Origin: Patescibacterium sp964487795
Lineage (GTDB): Bacteria > Patescibacteriota > Patescibacteriia > Patescibacteriales > Patescibacteriaceae
Length of the DNA stretch: 64,000 nucleotides
Assembly: GCA_964487795.1 (NCBI GenBank)
Contig: CAZASI010000001.1
Span: 300,042-364,041, forward strand
Direction of reading: 5' to 3'
Shown: positions 15,067 through 22,387 of the stretch, piece after piece
Position numbering within the stretch: the stretch's first letter is position 1
Layout of the letters: each line of letters opens with the position of its first letter
The notes under the pieces: generated by a model
What the model saw: the letters and a program-made list of their open reading frames with translations, nothing else
Databases searched by the model: none
What the model was told of the DNA's origin: nothing
Translations under genes and position numbers: made by a program

Positions 15067-16104
15067 ATGGCAGAGAAAAAAGTAAAATCCTCCAATCCTT
15101 CCAACGGCGACGCCAAGCATAATGCAGCTGACGCGGCCGTTGAACAGATTCGCTCAATGTTTGGCGAAGGTTCAATTATGAAATTCGGCGATGTGCCGTT
15201 AAGTAATATTGATGTTGTTCCAACCGGCTGCGTTTCACTCGACCTTGCTTTGGGTATTGGTGGTATGCCGCGCGGCAGAGTAATTGAAATCTTTGGACCT
15301 GAAGCGTCAGGTAAAACTACCTTAGCTCAGCATGTTATTGCTGAAGTGCAACGTCAGGGAGGTATTGCCGCGTTTATTGATGCGGAACACGCACTTGATC
15401 CGGAGTACGCTAAAAAAATAGGAGTCAATGTAAAGGATTTATTGATTTCTCAACCTGATACCGGCGAACAGGCTTTGGAAATTTTGGAAACGCTTGTTCG
15501 ATCAAACGCAATTGACGTTGTAGTAGTAGACTCGGTCGCAGCTCTTGTTCCGAAAAAAGAAATTGAAGGCGATATGGGAGATTCGCATATGGGCCTGCAG
15601 GCGAGATTAATGTCACAAGCTTTGCGTAAGTTAACGAGCATTGTTTCAAAAACGAAAACCGTGGTTATCTTCATTAACCAGATCCGTATGAAGATTGGAG
15701 TATTCTTCGGCAATCCGGAAACAACTACCGGCGGCATGGCGCTTAAATTTTATTCTTCGGTCAGAGTTGAAATTCGCCGCGCTGCGCAGATTAAACAAAA
15801 TGAAAAGAGCATTGGTAATCGCGTAAAAGTAAAAATTGTAAAAAATAAAGTTAGCTCTCCGTTTAAAACTGCAGAGTTTGATATTATGTATAATGAAGGA
15901 ATTTCCTTGTCAGGCGATTTGATTGATACGGGTATTGAATACGGTGTGGTTGCTAAGTCCGGCAATACCTACAGCTTCGGTGAAGTTAAATTAGGCACTG
16001 GACGCGAAACTGCTCGTCAGTTTTTGCGAGCTGATCTAAAGCTGATGGCCGAGATTAAGAAACAGATTATGGATGCGGCTAAAGCGAAGGAGATTGTTGG
16101 ATAG
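15067..16104 (+). CDS. recA: Recombinase RecA
   Basis: The 345-residue protein is RecA, which forms filaments on single-stranded DNA for strand exchange and SOS signalling. Walker A is GPEASGKTTLAQ near residue 80, Walker B is VVVVDSVAAL near residue 153, and loop L1 (EGDMGDSHMGLQARLMSQAL) and loop L2 (NQIRMKIGVFFGNPETTTGG) are intact. Length is standard. The N-terminus has a short Lys/Asn-rich extension. No LexA box was noted upstream. Confidence 0.97.
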   Translation: MAEKKVKSSNPSNGDAKHNAADAAVEQIRSMFGEGSIMKFGDVPLSNIDVVPTGCVSLDLALGIGGMPRGRVIEIFGPEASGKTTLAQHVIAEVQRQGGIAAFIDAEHALDPEYAKKIGVNVKDLLISQPDTGEQALEILETLVRSNAIDVVVVDSVAALVPKKEIEGDMGDSHMGLQARLMSQALRKLTSIVSKTKTVVIFINQIRMKIGVFFGNPETTTGGMALKFYSSVRVEIRRAAQIKQNEKSIGNRVKVKIVKNKVSSPFKTAEFDIMYNEGISLSGDLIDTGIEYGVVAKSGNTYSFGEVKLGTGRETARQFLRADLKLMAEIKKQIMDAAKAKEIVG

Positions 16105-16118
16105 ATAATTTTTGTGTT

Positions 16119-16151
16119 AAAAACTCCCCCCATTTTGGAGGGAGTTTTTTG
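16119..16151 (+). terminator. Rho-independent terminator of recA
   Basis: Stem AAACTCCC / GGGAGTTT with T6 tail. Confidence 0.9.
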
Positions 16152-16155
16152 TTTT

Positions 16156-16200
16156 AAGACCTCTCCCTAACCCTCTCCAACTTTGTTGGAGAGGGGAACT
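16156..16200 (+). repeat. CTCTCC...GGAGAG palindromic repeat, copy 4
   Basis: AAGACCTCTCCCTAACC and then CCTCTCCAAC / GTTGGAGAGG, immediately after the recA terminator. It has no nuclease gene of its own; the GIY-YIG gene nearby is flanked by a different repeat family. Confidence 0.75.
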
Positions 16201-16215
16201 AAATATTTCATTCTA

Positions 16216-16245
16216 TGTGTCATCCTCCGCGTAGGCGGAGGATCT
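16216..16245 (+). repeat. TGTGTCAT hairpin repeat, left flank of GIY-YIG gene
   Basis: TGTGTCAT then the stem ATCCTCCGC-GTAG-GCGGAGGAT. The reverse complement of the copy at 16560 matches it at 24 of 29 positions, and two pairs of differences are compensatory in the stem. Confidence 0.82.
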
Positions 16246-16251
16246 AATATT

Positions 16252-16554
16252 ATGTCAGTACAAACAAGAAGATATTATGTATATATCTTAGCCAGTAGAA
16301 AGTATGGTGTATTATATATTGGAGTAACAAGTAATTTAGTATCAAGAATACACAAGCACAGGACGAAGTGCTATCAAGGTTTTACAAATAAATATTTAAC
16401 ATATAGATTGGTCCATTATGAGATATATGGAGAAATTTCCATGGCAATTCAAAGAGAAAAGAATCTTAAAAAATGGAACAGGCAATGGAAACTAAACTTA
16501 ATTAATAAAACTAATCCCCCATGGAAGGATTTATATTATGAGTTGTACGGTTGA
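16252..16554 (+). CDS. GIY-YIG nuclease family protein
   Basis: The 100-residue protein is a solo GIY-YIG endonuclease domain of the UvrC N-terminal-like type. The signature is YYVYILASRKYGVLYIGVTS (residues 8-27, GIY variant YVYIL and YIGVT), with the catalytic Arg in LVSRIHKHRT and a Glu/Asn region near NLKKWNRQWK. The ATG at 16252 is chosen because translation from 16183 would cross the flanking repeat. The gene sits between inverted copies of a hairpin repeat, suggesting a mobile unit. Such solo proteins are widespread but their role is unclear. Confidence 0.92.
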   Translation: MSVQTRRYYVYILASRKYGVLYIGVTSNLVSRIHKHRTKCYQGFTNKYLTYRLVHYEIYGEISMAIQREKNLKKWNRQWKLNLINKTNPPWKDLYYELYG

Positions 16555-16559
16555 TTAAA

Positions 16560-16590
16560 AGATTCCCCGCCTGCGCGGGGAATGACACAC
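16560..16590 (-). repeat. TGTGTCAT hairpin repeat, right flank of GIY-YIG gene
   Basis: The minus strand reads TGTGTCATTCCCCGCGC and then AGGCGGGGAATC. It is an inverted copy of the repeat at 16216, starting 6 bases after the GIY-YIG stop. Confidence 0.82.
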
Positions 16591-16670
16591 ATTTAATAAA
16601 GTAGCTTCAGTGCCCCTCATTTCAAATCAGTGTCTTTCAGTGGTTCAGACAATGATGAACCGTTAATTAT

Positions 16671-16721
16671 CAGACTCCCCGCCGGAGTTTACCCTCGCGA
16701 AAGTGGGGGCTGGGATGACAA
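16671..16721 (-). repeat. Diverged TGTCAT hairpin repeat
   Basis: GACTCCCCGCC ... GCTGGGATGACA has the same ends as the copy at 16560 but with an altered, longer middle (TTTACCCTCGCGAAAGTGGGG). It is a third member of the GIY-YIG-associated repeat family. Confidence 0.6.
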
Positions 16722-16735
16722 TTTAGAGTATTAAA

Positions 16736-16763
16736 AAAGACGTCACCATTGATGACGTCTTTA
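16736..16763. terminator. Bidirectional terminator
   Basis: Stem AAAGACGTCA / TGACGTCTTT, flanked by A and T runs, at the 3' end of the minus-strand gene at 16781. Confidence 0.8.
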
Positions 16764-16780
16764 TGTGAAATGTGCTGTTT

Positions 16781-17200
16781 TTAATAGTTTGTAGATATTT
16801 CAATTTCTTCTTTTGGATTACTGGAAAAAGGATTTATTATATCCAGAAATCCAGCTTGGTCTCCTGCCCACTTATTGAAGTTTTTGGACAGACATACCCA
16901 GGTATTGAAATCTTTATCAATTGTTATGCTTCCTTGAGGAAATGTCAGTACTCCGCTGTCTCCCCAGAATTGGAAAGTAGCTTTCCAGGTAAGAATTTCA
17001 TCTTTTGCTTTTTCGTCAATATTTGAATGATCATATATATTGACTACAACCTCAACATATTTGTCGATCAGTTTGACTCTGTAGGGGTTATTTTCAGCGA
17101 TGGTTATCGGCTGAATTGTTTCTGTGTATCCGCCGGTTTGCTGTGAAAATGAAATGAATGTGGAAACAAATAATGTTATTGCTATTAATAATGTTTTCAT
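16781..17200 (-). CDS. Exported hypothetical protein, 139 aa
   Basis: The product has a signal peptide (MKTLLIAITLFVSTFISFSQ) and a beta-rich mature domain of about 120 residues (strands YRVKLIDKYVEVVVNIYDH, WKATFQFWGDSGVLTF). I recognise no family. A ribosome binding site-like AAAGGTAAAAA precedes the ATG. It is the last of three minus-strand orphan genes that run from the promoter near 18107. Confidence 0.65.
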   Translation of the reverse strand: MKTLLIAITLFVSTFISFSQQTGGYTETIQPITIAENNPYRVKLIDKYVEVVVNIYDHSNIDEKAKDEILTWKATFQFWGDSGVLTFPQGSITIDKDFNTWVCLSKNFNKWAGDQAGFLDIINPFSSNPKEEIEISTNY

Positions 17201-17255
17201 TTTTTACCTTTGTTTGGTTTTTAGATTTATGTTTTGTAGTATGTGATTAATTAAC

Positions 17256-17543
17256 TTAACTTGAATAAGCATAATTTGAGATCCTTGCAACAAATAAGTG
17301 CTCGTTTTCTGGTAATTGCATTTCTGCATAAGTCATTCCATGGAGAGCAATCATAAATTCATTGCGGTTGTTTTCCCATTCTGGACCAGTGTATCTGATG
17401 GTTGGCCTTATGCCCTTGAACCAGATGCTGTATTTATCTGTAAATGGTATATCAATGCGGTGATTATAACCTTCAAGTTTAAAGTCCTGTGTAATGGCTT
17501 TGCTCTTGATGCAATTGAATATTATTGCAAGTAAATTTTTCAA
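17256..17543 (-). CDS. Hypothetical protein, ~95 aa
   Basis: I do not recognise this protein. The TTG at 17543 is preferred because an AAAGGAG ribosome binding site sits 8 bases before it; an ATG at 17588 is also in frame and would add 15 residues and overlap the upstream gene by 11 bases. The first segment (LKNLLAIIFNCIKSKAITQD) is moderately hydrophobic. The rest is charged and beta-like, with YKFTDKYSIWFKG-type strands and a WENNRNEFMIALHGMTYAE helix. It lies in the three-gene unit with 17578 and 16781. Confidence 0.55.
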   Translation of the reverse strand: MKNLLAIIFNCIKSKAITQDFKLEGYNHRIDIPFTDKYSIWFKGIRPTIRYTGPEWENNRNEFMIALHGMTYAEMQLPENEHLFVARISNYAYSS

Positions 17544-17577
17544 TTTAATTTCTCCTTTTGATTTAAATGATTTTGTT

Positions 17578-17967
17578 TTATGCCACAACTGTTGTTAATT
17601 TAATTTCCTCACCTTTTTTCAACAAATTGCTGATAGCGATGAACAGAGCTATTATGCCCCACACTGGAATTTGAGTTTCAGCAGGTACTGTTGGTATTGC
17701 ATAGATTGATAAGAACACTAAAAATAATGTAAGCAACCTATAAGCAATACCCATCCGTCTGTAATAGACTACGCCGGGATTGTAATCACCAAATAGAAAA
17801 TACATGATAGCAACAACTGCGAGTGATCCGAGAATAGATGGTACACCTGTGATTCCGAATCCAGCCATGGTTATTATAGAGGCCAGTTGAACCAGCAAAA
17901 TAAGAGGGTACATCTCGAAGATCTCCACCCAAGCGGGTTTTTCTGTTTCAGAAGTGGTATTTTTCAT
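17578..17967 (-). CDS. Small polytopic membrane protein, 129 aa
   Basis: The 129-residue product is almost wholly hydrophobic, with about four TM helices (around residues 20-40, 43-63, 75-93 and 98-116). There is no recognised domain. It is the first gene of a minus-strand unit with a long, structured 5' leader (hairpin at 17991-18038) and a strong promoter. Function is unknown. Confidence 0.65.
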   Translation of the reverse strand: MKNTTSETEKPAWVEIFEMYPLILLVQLASIITMAGFGITGVPSILGSLAVVAIMYFLFGDYNPGVVYYRRMGIAYRLLTLFLVFLSIYAIPTVPAETQIPVWGIIALFIAISNLLKKGEEIKLTTVVA

Positions 17968-17990
17968 TTTTTATTGTGGTTTGTTTTATA

Positions 17991-18038
17991 TTAGTTAGTT
18001 TTTCCTGGCCCGATAGGGGACCAAAAAGAACTAACTAA
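17991..18038 (-). ncRNA. Structured 5' leader hairpin
   Basis: On the minus strand a perfect 10-bp pair TTAGTTAGTT / AACTAACTAA closes a 48-nt element whose inside can also pair (TTTTTGG...CCAGGAAAAA and CCC/GGG with a TATC loop). It lies in the ~105-nt leader between the promoter and the gene at 17578. It might be a cis-regulatory RNA; no known riboswitch class is recognised. Confidence 0.5.
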
Positions 18039-18078
18039 TCTAAAAAACCGATATTGTAAATGTCCTAATAATATACAT

Positions 18079-18107
18079 ATTATAGCATTTTATAGAAATC
18101 TTGTCAA
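18079..18107 (-). promoter_or_regulatory. Promoter of minus-strand orphan unit
   Basis: Minus strand: TTGACA (18107-18102), 17-bp spacer, TATAAT (18084-18079), a perfect consensus promoter. Confidence 0.88.
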
Positions 18108-18113
18108 TATACC

Positions 18114-18140
18114 AAAAAAGCCCCGAAATGGGGCTCTTTT
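18114..18140 (-). terminator. Rho-independent terminator of rpsF-efp operon
   Basis: Minus strand stem AGCCCC / GGGGCT with a T6 tail, downstream of efp. Confidence 0.85.
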
Positions 18141-18150
18141 GTTCCTTTTT

Positions 18151-18190
18151 CCCTCTCCAGCAGGGCTGGAGAGGGTTAGGGTGAAGTCTA
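18151..18190 (-). repeat. CTCTCC...GGAGAG palindromic repeat, copy 5
   Basis: The minus strand reads AGACTTCACCCTAACC and then CCTCTCCAGC / GCTGGAGAGG. It abuts the efp stop codon, as copy 1 abuts the groEL stop. Confidence 0.75.
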
Positions 18191-18745
18191 GGCTCGTTCT
18201 ACGTATTCCTCGCTATCAGTGTTGATTTTAATCATATCACCGGTTTCTACGAACATTGGTACGGAAATCACGGCTCCGGTCTCAAGTTCAGCAGTTTTCG
18301 TAACATTACCGGCTGAGTTACCGCGAACTCCCGGAGGGGCTGATGTGACTTTTAATTCAACCTTGATCGGCAATTCAACAGTCATCGGTTTGCCTTCAAA
18401 ATGAAGAACCGTAACTTCGATGCCGTCTTTCATAAAACGTTCTTTACCGCCGAGGTTTTCAATCTCAAGACTGTATTGTTCAAAAGTTTCAGTGTCCATG
18501 AAATGGGCAAAGGTTTCATCCTTATACAAGTAAGTTGCTTTACGCTTTTGTACATCGGCTTCTTCCGCGCGATCGTTTCCCTGATAGGTACGTTCCATTA
18601 TATTTCCAGAAATCAGGTTTTTGAGTTTAGTTTTCAGCGTTGCTCCACCGCGGGCTACTTTATGATGTTCTGACTTAACAACAACATACGGTTCGCCGTT
18701 AATTGTAATAACGGTGCCGACTTTGATTTCAGTTAAGCTCAACAT
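18188..18745 (-). CDS. efp: Elongation factor P
   Basis: The 186-residue protein is EF-P, which rescues ribosomes stalled at polyproline. The ATG at 18745 gives the normal MLSLTEIKVGTVITINGEPY start and lies 1 base after the rpsR stop. The KOW-like domain I, two OB domains and the conserved IKVELKVTSAPPGVRGNSAG segment are present. At the tip of the domain I loop the sequence is KVARGGATLKTKL, with Arg where the modified Lys often stands. Arg there occurs in EF-Ps glycosylated by EarP, but no earP is in the window. Confidence 0.95.
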   Translation of the reverse strand: MLSLTEIKVGTVITINGEPYVVVKSEHHKVARGGATLKTKLKNLISGNIMERTYQGNDRAEEADVQKRKATYLYKDETFAHFMDTETFEQYSLEIENLGGKERFMKDGIEVTVLHFEGKPMTVELPIKVELKVTSAPPGVRGNSAGNVTKTAELETGAVISVPMFVETGDMIKINTDSEEYVERA

Positions 18746-18746
18746 A

Positions 18747-18971
18747 TTAGCGACGTTGGTTCGGGAAGTGCAAGAGCGCCATGATACGGGCACGCTTTAC
18801 GGCTTCAGCAAGCTTGCGCTGATATTTTGCGGAAACGCCGGTACGACGGCTCGGCAAAATTTGTCCGTATGAGTTGATGAACTTTTTCAAAAGATCAACA
18901 TCCTTATAATCAATTTCTTTGATGTTGTTGCTTTTGAAATAGCATTGTTTTTTTGCTTTAGCTACTGGCAT
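18747..18971 (-). CDS. rpsR: 30S ribosomal protein S18
   Basis: The 74-residue product is S18. It shows the usual core IDYKDVDLLKKFINSYGQIL followed by RRTGVSAKYQRKLAEAVKRA, and ends RIMALLHF plus a short tail. S18 binds S6 on the 30S platform, and both genes are in this operon. It lies 22 bases downstream of ssb and 1 base before efp. Confidence 0.97.
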   Translation of the reverse strand: MPVAKAKKQCYFKSNNIKEIDYKDVDLLKKFINSYGQILPSRRTGVSAKYQRKLAEAVKRARIMALLHFPNQRR

Positions 18972-18993
18972 AGAAGGGAATATTACTTGTTAC

Positions 18994-19494
18994 TTAAAAA
19001 GGAATGTTTTCGACTTTGATCTCGTCGTCAGCCGGAGCGTCAAATCCGCCCATAGCTTCGTCATAGTTGATAACCGGTTCGGCATCAGGAGACTTTTGTG
19101 CGTACTGATCAGCTTGCTGTTGTGGCTGGAATGGTTGGCGGCTGCCATTTCCGTTTCCAGTACCGTTCGCCTTATCCAACATAATCATATTTTCAGCAAT
19201 GATTTCTGTTGAATAGCGCTTAAGACCGTCTTTGCCGACCCAATCGCGAGTTTGCAAACGACCTTCAATGTAGACCTTTGATCCTTTGCGCAAATATTGG
19301 CCGCAGATTTCTGCGAGCTTGCGCCAAGCGACGATGTTATGGAACTCAACGCGTTCCTGGCGTTGACCGGCTGGGTCGTTCCAGAAAAAGTTGGTCGCGA
19401 CTGAGAAAGTCGCAACGCTCGCGCCGTTGGCAGTCTGTCTGACTTCCGGATCGCGGGTTACGTTCCCGATGATCATGGCTTTATTAAGATTCAT
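18994..19494 (-). CDS. ssb: Single-stranded DNA-binding protein
   Basis: The 166-residue protein is SSB. The OB fold covers residues 1-105 (NLNKAMIIGNVTRDPEVRQT, VEFHNIVAWRKLAEICGQYL, GSKVYIEGRLQTRDW). A Gln/Gly-rich linker and an acidic C-terminus ending EIKVENIPF follow, a variant of the DDDIPF tip that recruits partner proteins. The ATG at 19494 is preferred to an upstream one at 19518. Its place between rpsF and rpsR is the classic bacterial arrangement. Confidence 0.96.
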   Translation of the reverse strand: MNLNKAMIIGNVTRDPEVRQTANGASVATFSVATNFFWNDPAGQRQERVEFHNIVAWRKLAEICGQYLRKGSKVYIEGRLQTRDWVGKDGLKRYSTEIIAENMIMLDKANGTGNGNGSRQPFQPQQQADQYAQKSPDAEPVINYDEAMGGFDAPADDEIKVENIPF

Positions 19495-19534
19495 ATATTT
19501 GTACCGCTTAGAGAGCAAGGCGGCTTAATAATAA

Positions 19535-20020
19535 TTAAAGTAAATTGGCGGCATCAATGATCTTATCAAGATCTTGATCCAAATCGCCCAATTCTGAACG
19601 TTTATCAGCTACAGTAGATTCAGGTTTAACAACGGCGGCTTCTTCAGCCTTTCGTCTGTCAGCAATCTTCTGTTGAATTTTTTCATTCTCAGCAATCTCG
19701 GCCGCAGTTTTCTTATGCTTAACTACAACTTGATGACGAACAATTTCATTGGACAAGCGCAAGCGGTTAGTAACTTCTTGCAACTTTGGTCCAAGGATAT
19801 CAAATTCAACCAGGTAGTAATAACCGTGGCGGAAACCCCCGATTGGATAGGCGAGCTTTTTCTTCCCCCAATTTTCTTGGAGGGTGATTGTGCCGCCGTT
19901 ATCGGTGATTAATTTATTGATAGTCGCACGAATCGGCTCAACCTCGGTTTCGCTATATTTGTTCGAAATGAGGCAAAGCAACTCATAATGCGGAATATCA
20001 GATGACTTTACTCGTGACAT
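19535..20020 (-). CDS. rpsF: 30S ribosomal protein S6
   Basis: The 161-residue protein has the S6 ferredoxin-like core at residues 9-105 (HYELLCLISNKYSETEVEPI, WGKKKLAYPIGGFRHGYYYL) followed by a charged extension of about 50 residues (Ala/Glu/Lys-rich, then Asp-rich) longer than in most S6 proteins. It is the first gene of rpsF-ssb-rpsR-efp and has a structured leader with a CCG motif. Confidence 0.95.
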   Translation of the reverse strand: MSRVKSSDIPHYELLCLISNKYSETEVEPIRATINKLITDNGGTITLQENWGKKKLAYPIGGFRHGYYYLVEFDILGPKLQEVTNRLRLSNEIVRHQVVVKHKKTAAEIAENEKIQQKIADRRKAEEAAVVKPESTVADKRSELGDLDQDLDKIIDAANLL

Positions 20021-20028
20021 AAATTAAA

Positions 20029-20099
20029 AATAAAAAACCTCTCGGCATTCTTGTCCAAAGGAAAAACCAATGGAAAACCGTGAGGGTTCAAGATTACCT
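20029..20099 (-). ncRNA. Probable S6:S18-binding leader
   Basis: On the minus strand, AACC-CTC-ACGG pairs with CCGAGAGGTT (AACC/GGTT and CTC/GAG with one bulged A), closing a stem-loop about 10 bases before rpsF. A CCG triplet sits at the stem's inner side. Leaders of this kind, bound by the S6:S18 complex through a CCG in a bulge, are known upstream of rpsF. The exact match to that fold is not verified. Confidence 0.5.
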
Positions 20100-20175
20100 G
20101 TAATATCTAGCTTAGAGCCGATATTGAATCCGCGAAGCGGAAACATGGAAGAGGTGTTAATTAAATTGTACTGAG

Positions 20176-20204
20176 ACTATATCATGACTTTTTTGCTCAG
20201 TCAA
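20176..20204 (-). promoter_or_regulatory. rpsF operon promoter
   Basis: Minus strand: TTGACT (20204-20199), 17-bp spacer, TATAGT (20181-20176). The -35 overlaps a palindrome shared with the divergent promoter. Confidence 0.8.
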
Positions 20205-20237
20205 GTACTTGACAAAAATGAATTTTAGGCGTTAAGT
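20200..20237 (+). promoter_or_regulatory. Divergent promoter with shared -35 palindrome
   Basis: GTCAAGTACTTGAC (20200-20213) is a perfect 14-bp palindrome holding the -35 boxes of both the rpsF operon and the 20278 gene. On the plus strand TTGACA is at 20209-20214, followed after 17 bp by TTAAGT (20232-20237). Confidence 0.65.
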
Positions 20238-20277
20238 AACGGTAAAATAATGAACTTTAATAATAGAAGGAGGTCGT

Positions 20278-21057
20278 ATGACCGTAGCAAAACCGAACAG
20301 ACCGTTTCCCGAAACGGTACTGACAAAACTCAGTGAATTGGGTTTGGGACACGAAGATATACAGTTGGCTGTGTACGCCAAGTTGCCCGAGAATCTCAAA
20401 TGGTTCGATTACAAAAAACTTTTGGACGCACATAGCAGAGTAGATGCAGTGTGGCATGAACAGATTCTGAAGTTTTTGGTTAAAGCACCGGTAAACAAAA
20501 AGGAGTATATGCTGACGCTTGAAGTTCTGGGTAAGCAGCTCAATATTCAAGCTACGCAAATGTGTGTTAATCTCACTAAGGATATCTTGGATAAATATCG
20601 CTCATATTTCATTCAGAATAAAGAAGATATTGTTATGGAAAGTGAATTAGCCGTTTTTGCTGCAGCGCGTTATGACGTCTTTAAAGATGAGGGATTGCTT
20701 AATGATCTCATATTTGCCTGTATTAATAAGGTATCTGTTGATGACCTTGATGTCCTTTACGCTGATTGTCCACCTGTATGCAAAGCTGAGGATGAAATAT
20801 TGAAATATTGGCGCGCGTTCATGCTCGGTAACATCCCGGCAAAACCATTTGGACCGGATCCGATTTTCTTCGATTTGAAGGCGCAAGGTGAAATTGAAGA
20901 TAATAAATTATCTGATATCCGCAATGAGTTAGTACCATTGCTTAATGAGAATGGTCTCAGCTCTACGGCCAGACTGCTCGATCGTTATAAAGTATTGAGA
21001 AAGATTGTCTATACTTATCACGAGACACAATGGCATTATCTCAATGCATGGAATTAG
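20278..21057 (+). CDS. Hypothetical protein, 259 aa
   Basis: I do not recognise this protein. The ATG follows a strong AAGGAGG ribosome binding site. The product is soluble, largely alpha-helical and acidic, with no signal peptide or TM. Several segments look like helix-turn-helix hairpins of a repeat solenoid (for example LTKLSELGLGHEDIQLAVYA and VNKKEYMLTLEVLGKQLNIQ), but no clear repeat unit is visible. It has its own divergent promoter and terminator. Confidence 0.65.
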   Translation: MTVAKPNRPFPETVLTKLSELGLGHEDIQLAVYAKLPENLKWFDYKKLLDAHSRVDAVWHEQILKFLVKAPVNKKEYMLTLEVLGKQLNIQATQMCVNLTKDILDKYRSYFIQNKEDIVMESELAVFAAARYDVFKDEGLLNDLIFACINKVSVDDLDVLYADCPPVCKAEDEILKYWRAFMLGNIPAKPFGPDPIFFDLKAQGEIEDNKLSDIRNELVPLLNENGLSSTARLLDRYKVLRKIVYTYHETQWHYLNAWN

Positions 21058-21068
21058 TTCTTTCAAAG

Positions 21069-21101
21069 AAGCCGCAGGCAAACAAGCTTGCGGTTTTCTT
21101 T
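21069..21101 (+). terminator. Rho-independent terminator
   Basis: Stem AGCCGCAgGC / GCtTGCGGtT with a T-rich tail, after the 20278 gene. Confidence 0.85.
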
Positions 21102-21128
21102 TTGTTAAATTAGGTATAGTATGGATAT

Positions 21129-22235
21129 ATGAACCACTTCTTTATTTTAGGAAATCACCGAGAGCTTTCCGTCGCCGAACTGACGGCGTGTTTTGATTTT
21201 AAAAAAACGAAACTCTTGGACGAGGTATTACTTGGCAATCTTGAAATGCCCGATTCTCAAAAAGTGATAAAAAATCTTGGCGGTACGATTAAAATCGGTA
21301 AGATACTTGCTCGTATTACTAAAGCCGAATTGCGTGAAACAATATTACAAGAATTAGAGTCAGCTCCTAAAACAAGCAAATTTAATTTTGGTATTTCTCT
21401 CTACGGAAAATCCGGCATTAATACGCATAAATTAGGACTTGAACTAAAAACTGCTCTAAAGCAAAAAGGCGTCAGTTGTCGTTTTGTCACGAGTCGTGAA
21501 AAAACCCTATCAAGCGTTGTAGTTGAACAAAACAAGTTAGTCGCCGGCGGACGAGAAATAGTATTAATTATGGAAGATCAATGGATTGTTGTTGGTGTTA
21601 CTGAAGCAGTGCAAGATTTTAAACAATTATCTTACCGAGATTTCGGCCGTCCGGCGCGTGACGACTATTCCGGAATGTTACCTCCAAAATTAGCGCAGAT
21701 TATGATTAATCTCGCACGAGCAAAAAAGTCAGAAATAATACTTGATCCTTTTTGCGGTTCAGGCACGATTATTACTGAAGCAATGCTCATGGGTTATACA
21801 AAAATTTACGGTTCGGACCTTTCCGCTAAAGCGCGTAGCGATTCTAAAATAAATCTTGATTGGATAAATAATGAGTATGGACTTGATATCCATCCTGAAT
21901 TAAAAGTGATTGATGCCCGAACTTTAGTTGAGAATTATAAAAAAGATTCAATCGGCGCGATTGTCACTGAAACTTACCTTGGTCCGCAACGAGGAGCAGT
22001 AAATATTGATAGCGTAGTTAAAGAATTAGAAACGCTGTATACAGAAGTGTTTAAACAAATGCAAATGATTTTAAAAATAAATGCGCAAGCCGTTGTTGCT
22101 CTGCCCTACTTTACTAAAGTTGATATTCATATCAAACCGAAATTGCCGCAAGGATTAATTAAAAAAGATTCTTATATCTACGGACGCGAAGGTCAAAAGG
22201 TCTGGAGAGAAATACTTATTTTGCAAAAAAAATAG
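21129..22235 (+). CDS. Trm11-like tRNA guanine-N2 methyltransferase
   Basis: The 368-residue protein has an N-terminal THUMP-like region and a C-terminal Rossmann methyltransferase of the UPF0020/Trm11 type. The SAM-binding motif is ILDPFCGSGTIITEAMLMGY near residues 209-228. The substrate motif, usually (D/N)PPY, is replaced by TETYLGP (about residue 281), a variant seen in archaeal and bacterial Trm11-like proteins. The likely reaction is N2-methylation of a tRNA guanosine. The start follows a TATAGT -10 box by only a few bases, suggesting a leaderless transcript. Confidence 0.85.
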   Translation: MNHFFILGNHRELSVAELTACFDFKKTKLLDEVLLGNLEMPDSQKVIKNLGGTIKIGKILARITKAELRETILQELESAPKTSKFNFGISLYGKSGINTHKLGLELKTALKQKGVSCRFVTSREKTLSSVVVEQNKLVAGGREIVLIMEDQWIVVGVTEAVQDFKQLSYRDFGRPARDDYSGMLPPKLAQIMINLARAKKSEIILDPFCGSGTIITEAMLMGYTKIYGSDLSAKARSDSKINLDWINNEYGLDIHPELKVIDARTLVENYKKDSIGAIVTETYLGPQRGAVNIDSVVKELETLYTEVFKQMQMILKINAQAVVALPYFTKVDIHIKPKLPQGLIKKDSYIYGREGQKVWREILILQKK

Positions 22236-22381
22236 GCGCCGGAAAAAAATCCAGCGCCCGGTAATTTACTTGCTCCCGAGGCAGCCCCATCCATGTCTTC
22301 ACTCGGCCCGAGTTTTTGTTGTGATAACGGAGGAAAAAAAGGAGGTTCACCTATTACAAGTAAATATACCAAAGAACTATT
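22236..22381 (-). ncRNA. Candidate small RNA (~145 nt)
   Basis: On the minus strand a promoter (TTGACA 22416-22411, 17 bp, TATTCT 22393-22388) lies after the ychF stop and a terminator hairpin (GGCGCTGG / CCGGCGCC, then T8) ends at about 22228. In between, TTTACTTG pairs perfectly with CAAGTAAA over a distance of ~95 nt, and CCGAG pairs with CTCGG inside. A GTG-initiated 44-codon frame is possible but has no strong coding features. No known RNA family is recognised. Confidence 0.5.
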
Positions 22382-22387
22382 TTCTAT

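Noticed and set aside
17256..17588. Longer form of the 17256 gene starting at the ATG 17588
   Set aside because: The AAAGGAG site points to the TTG at 17543, and the longer form would overlap the upstream gene; the choice is not certain.
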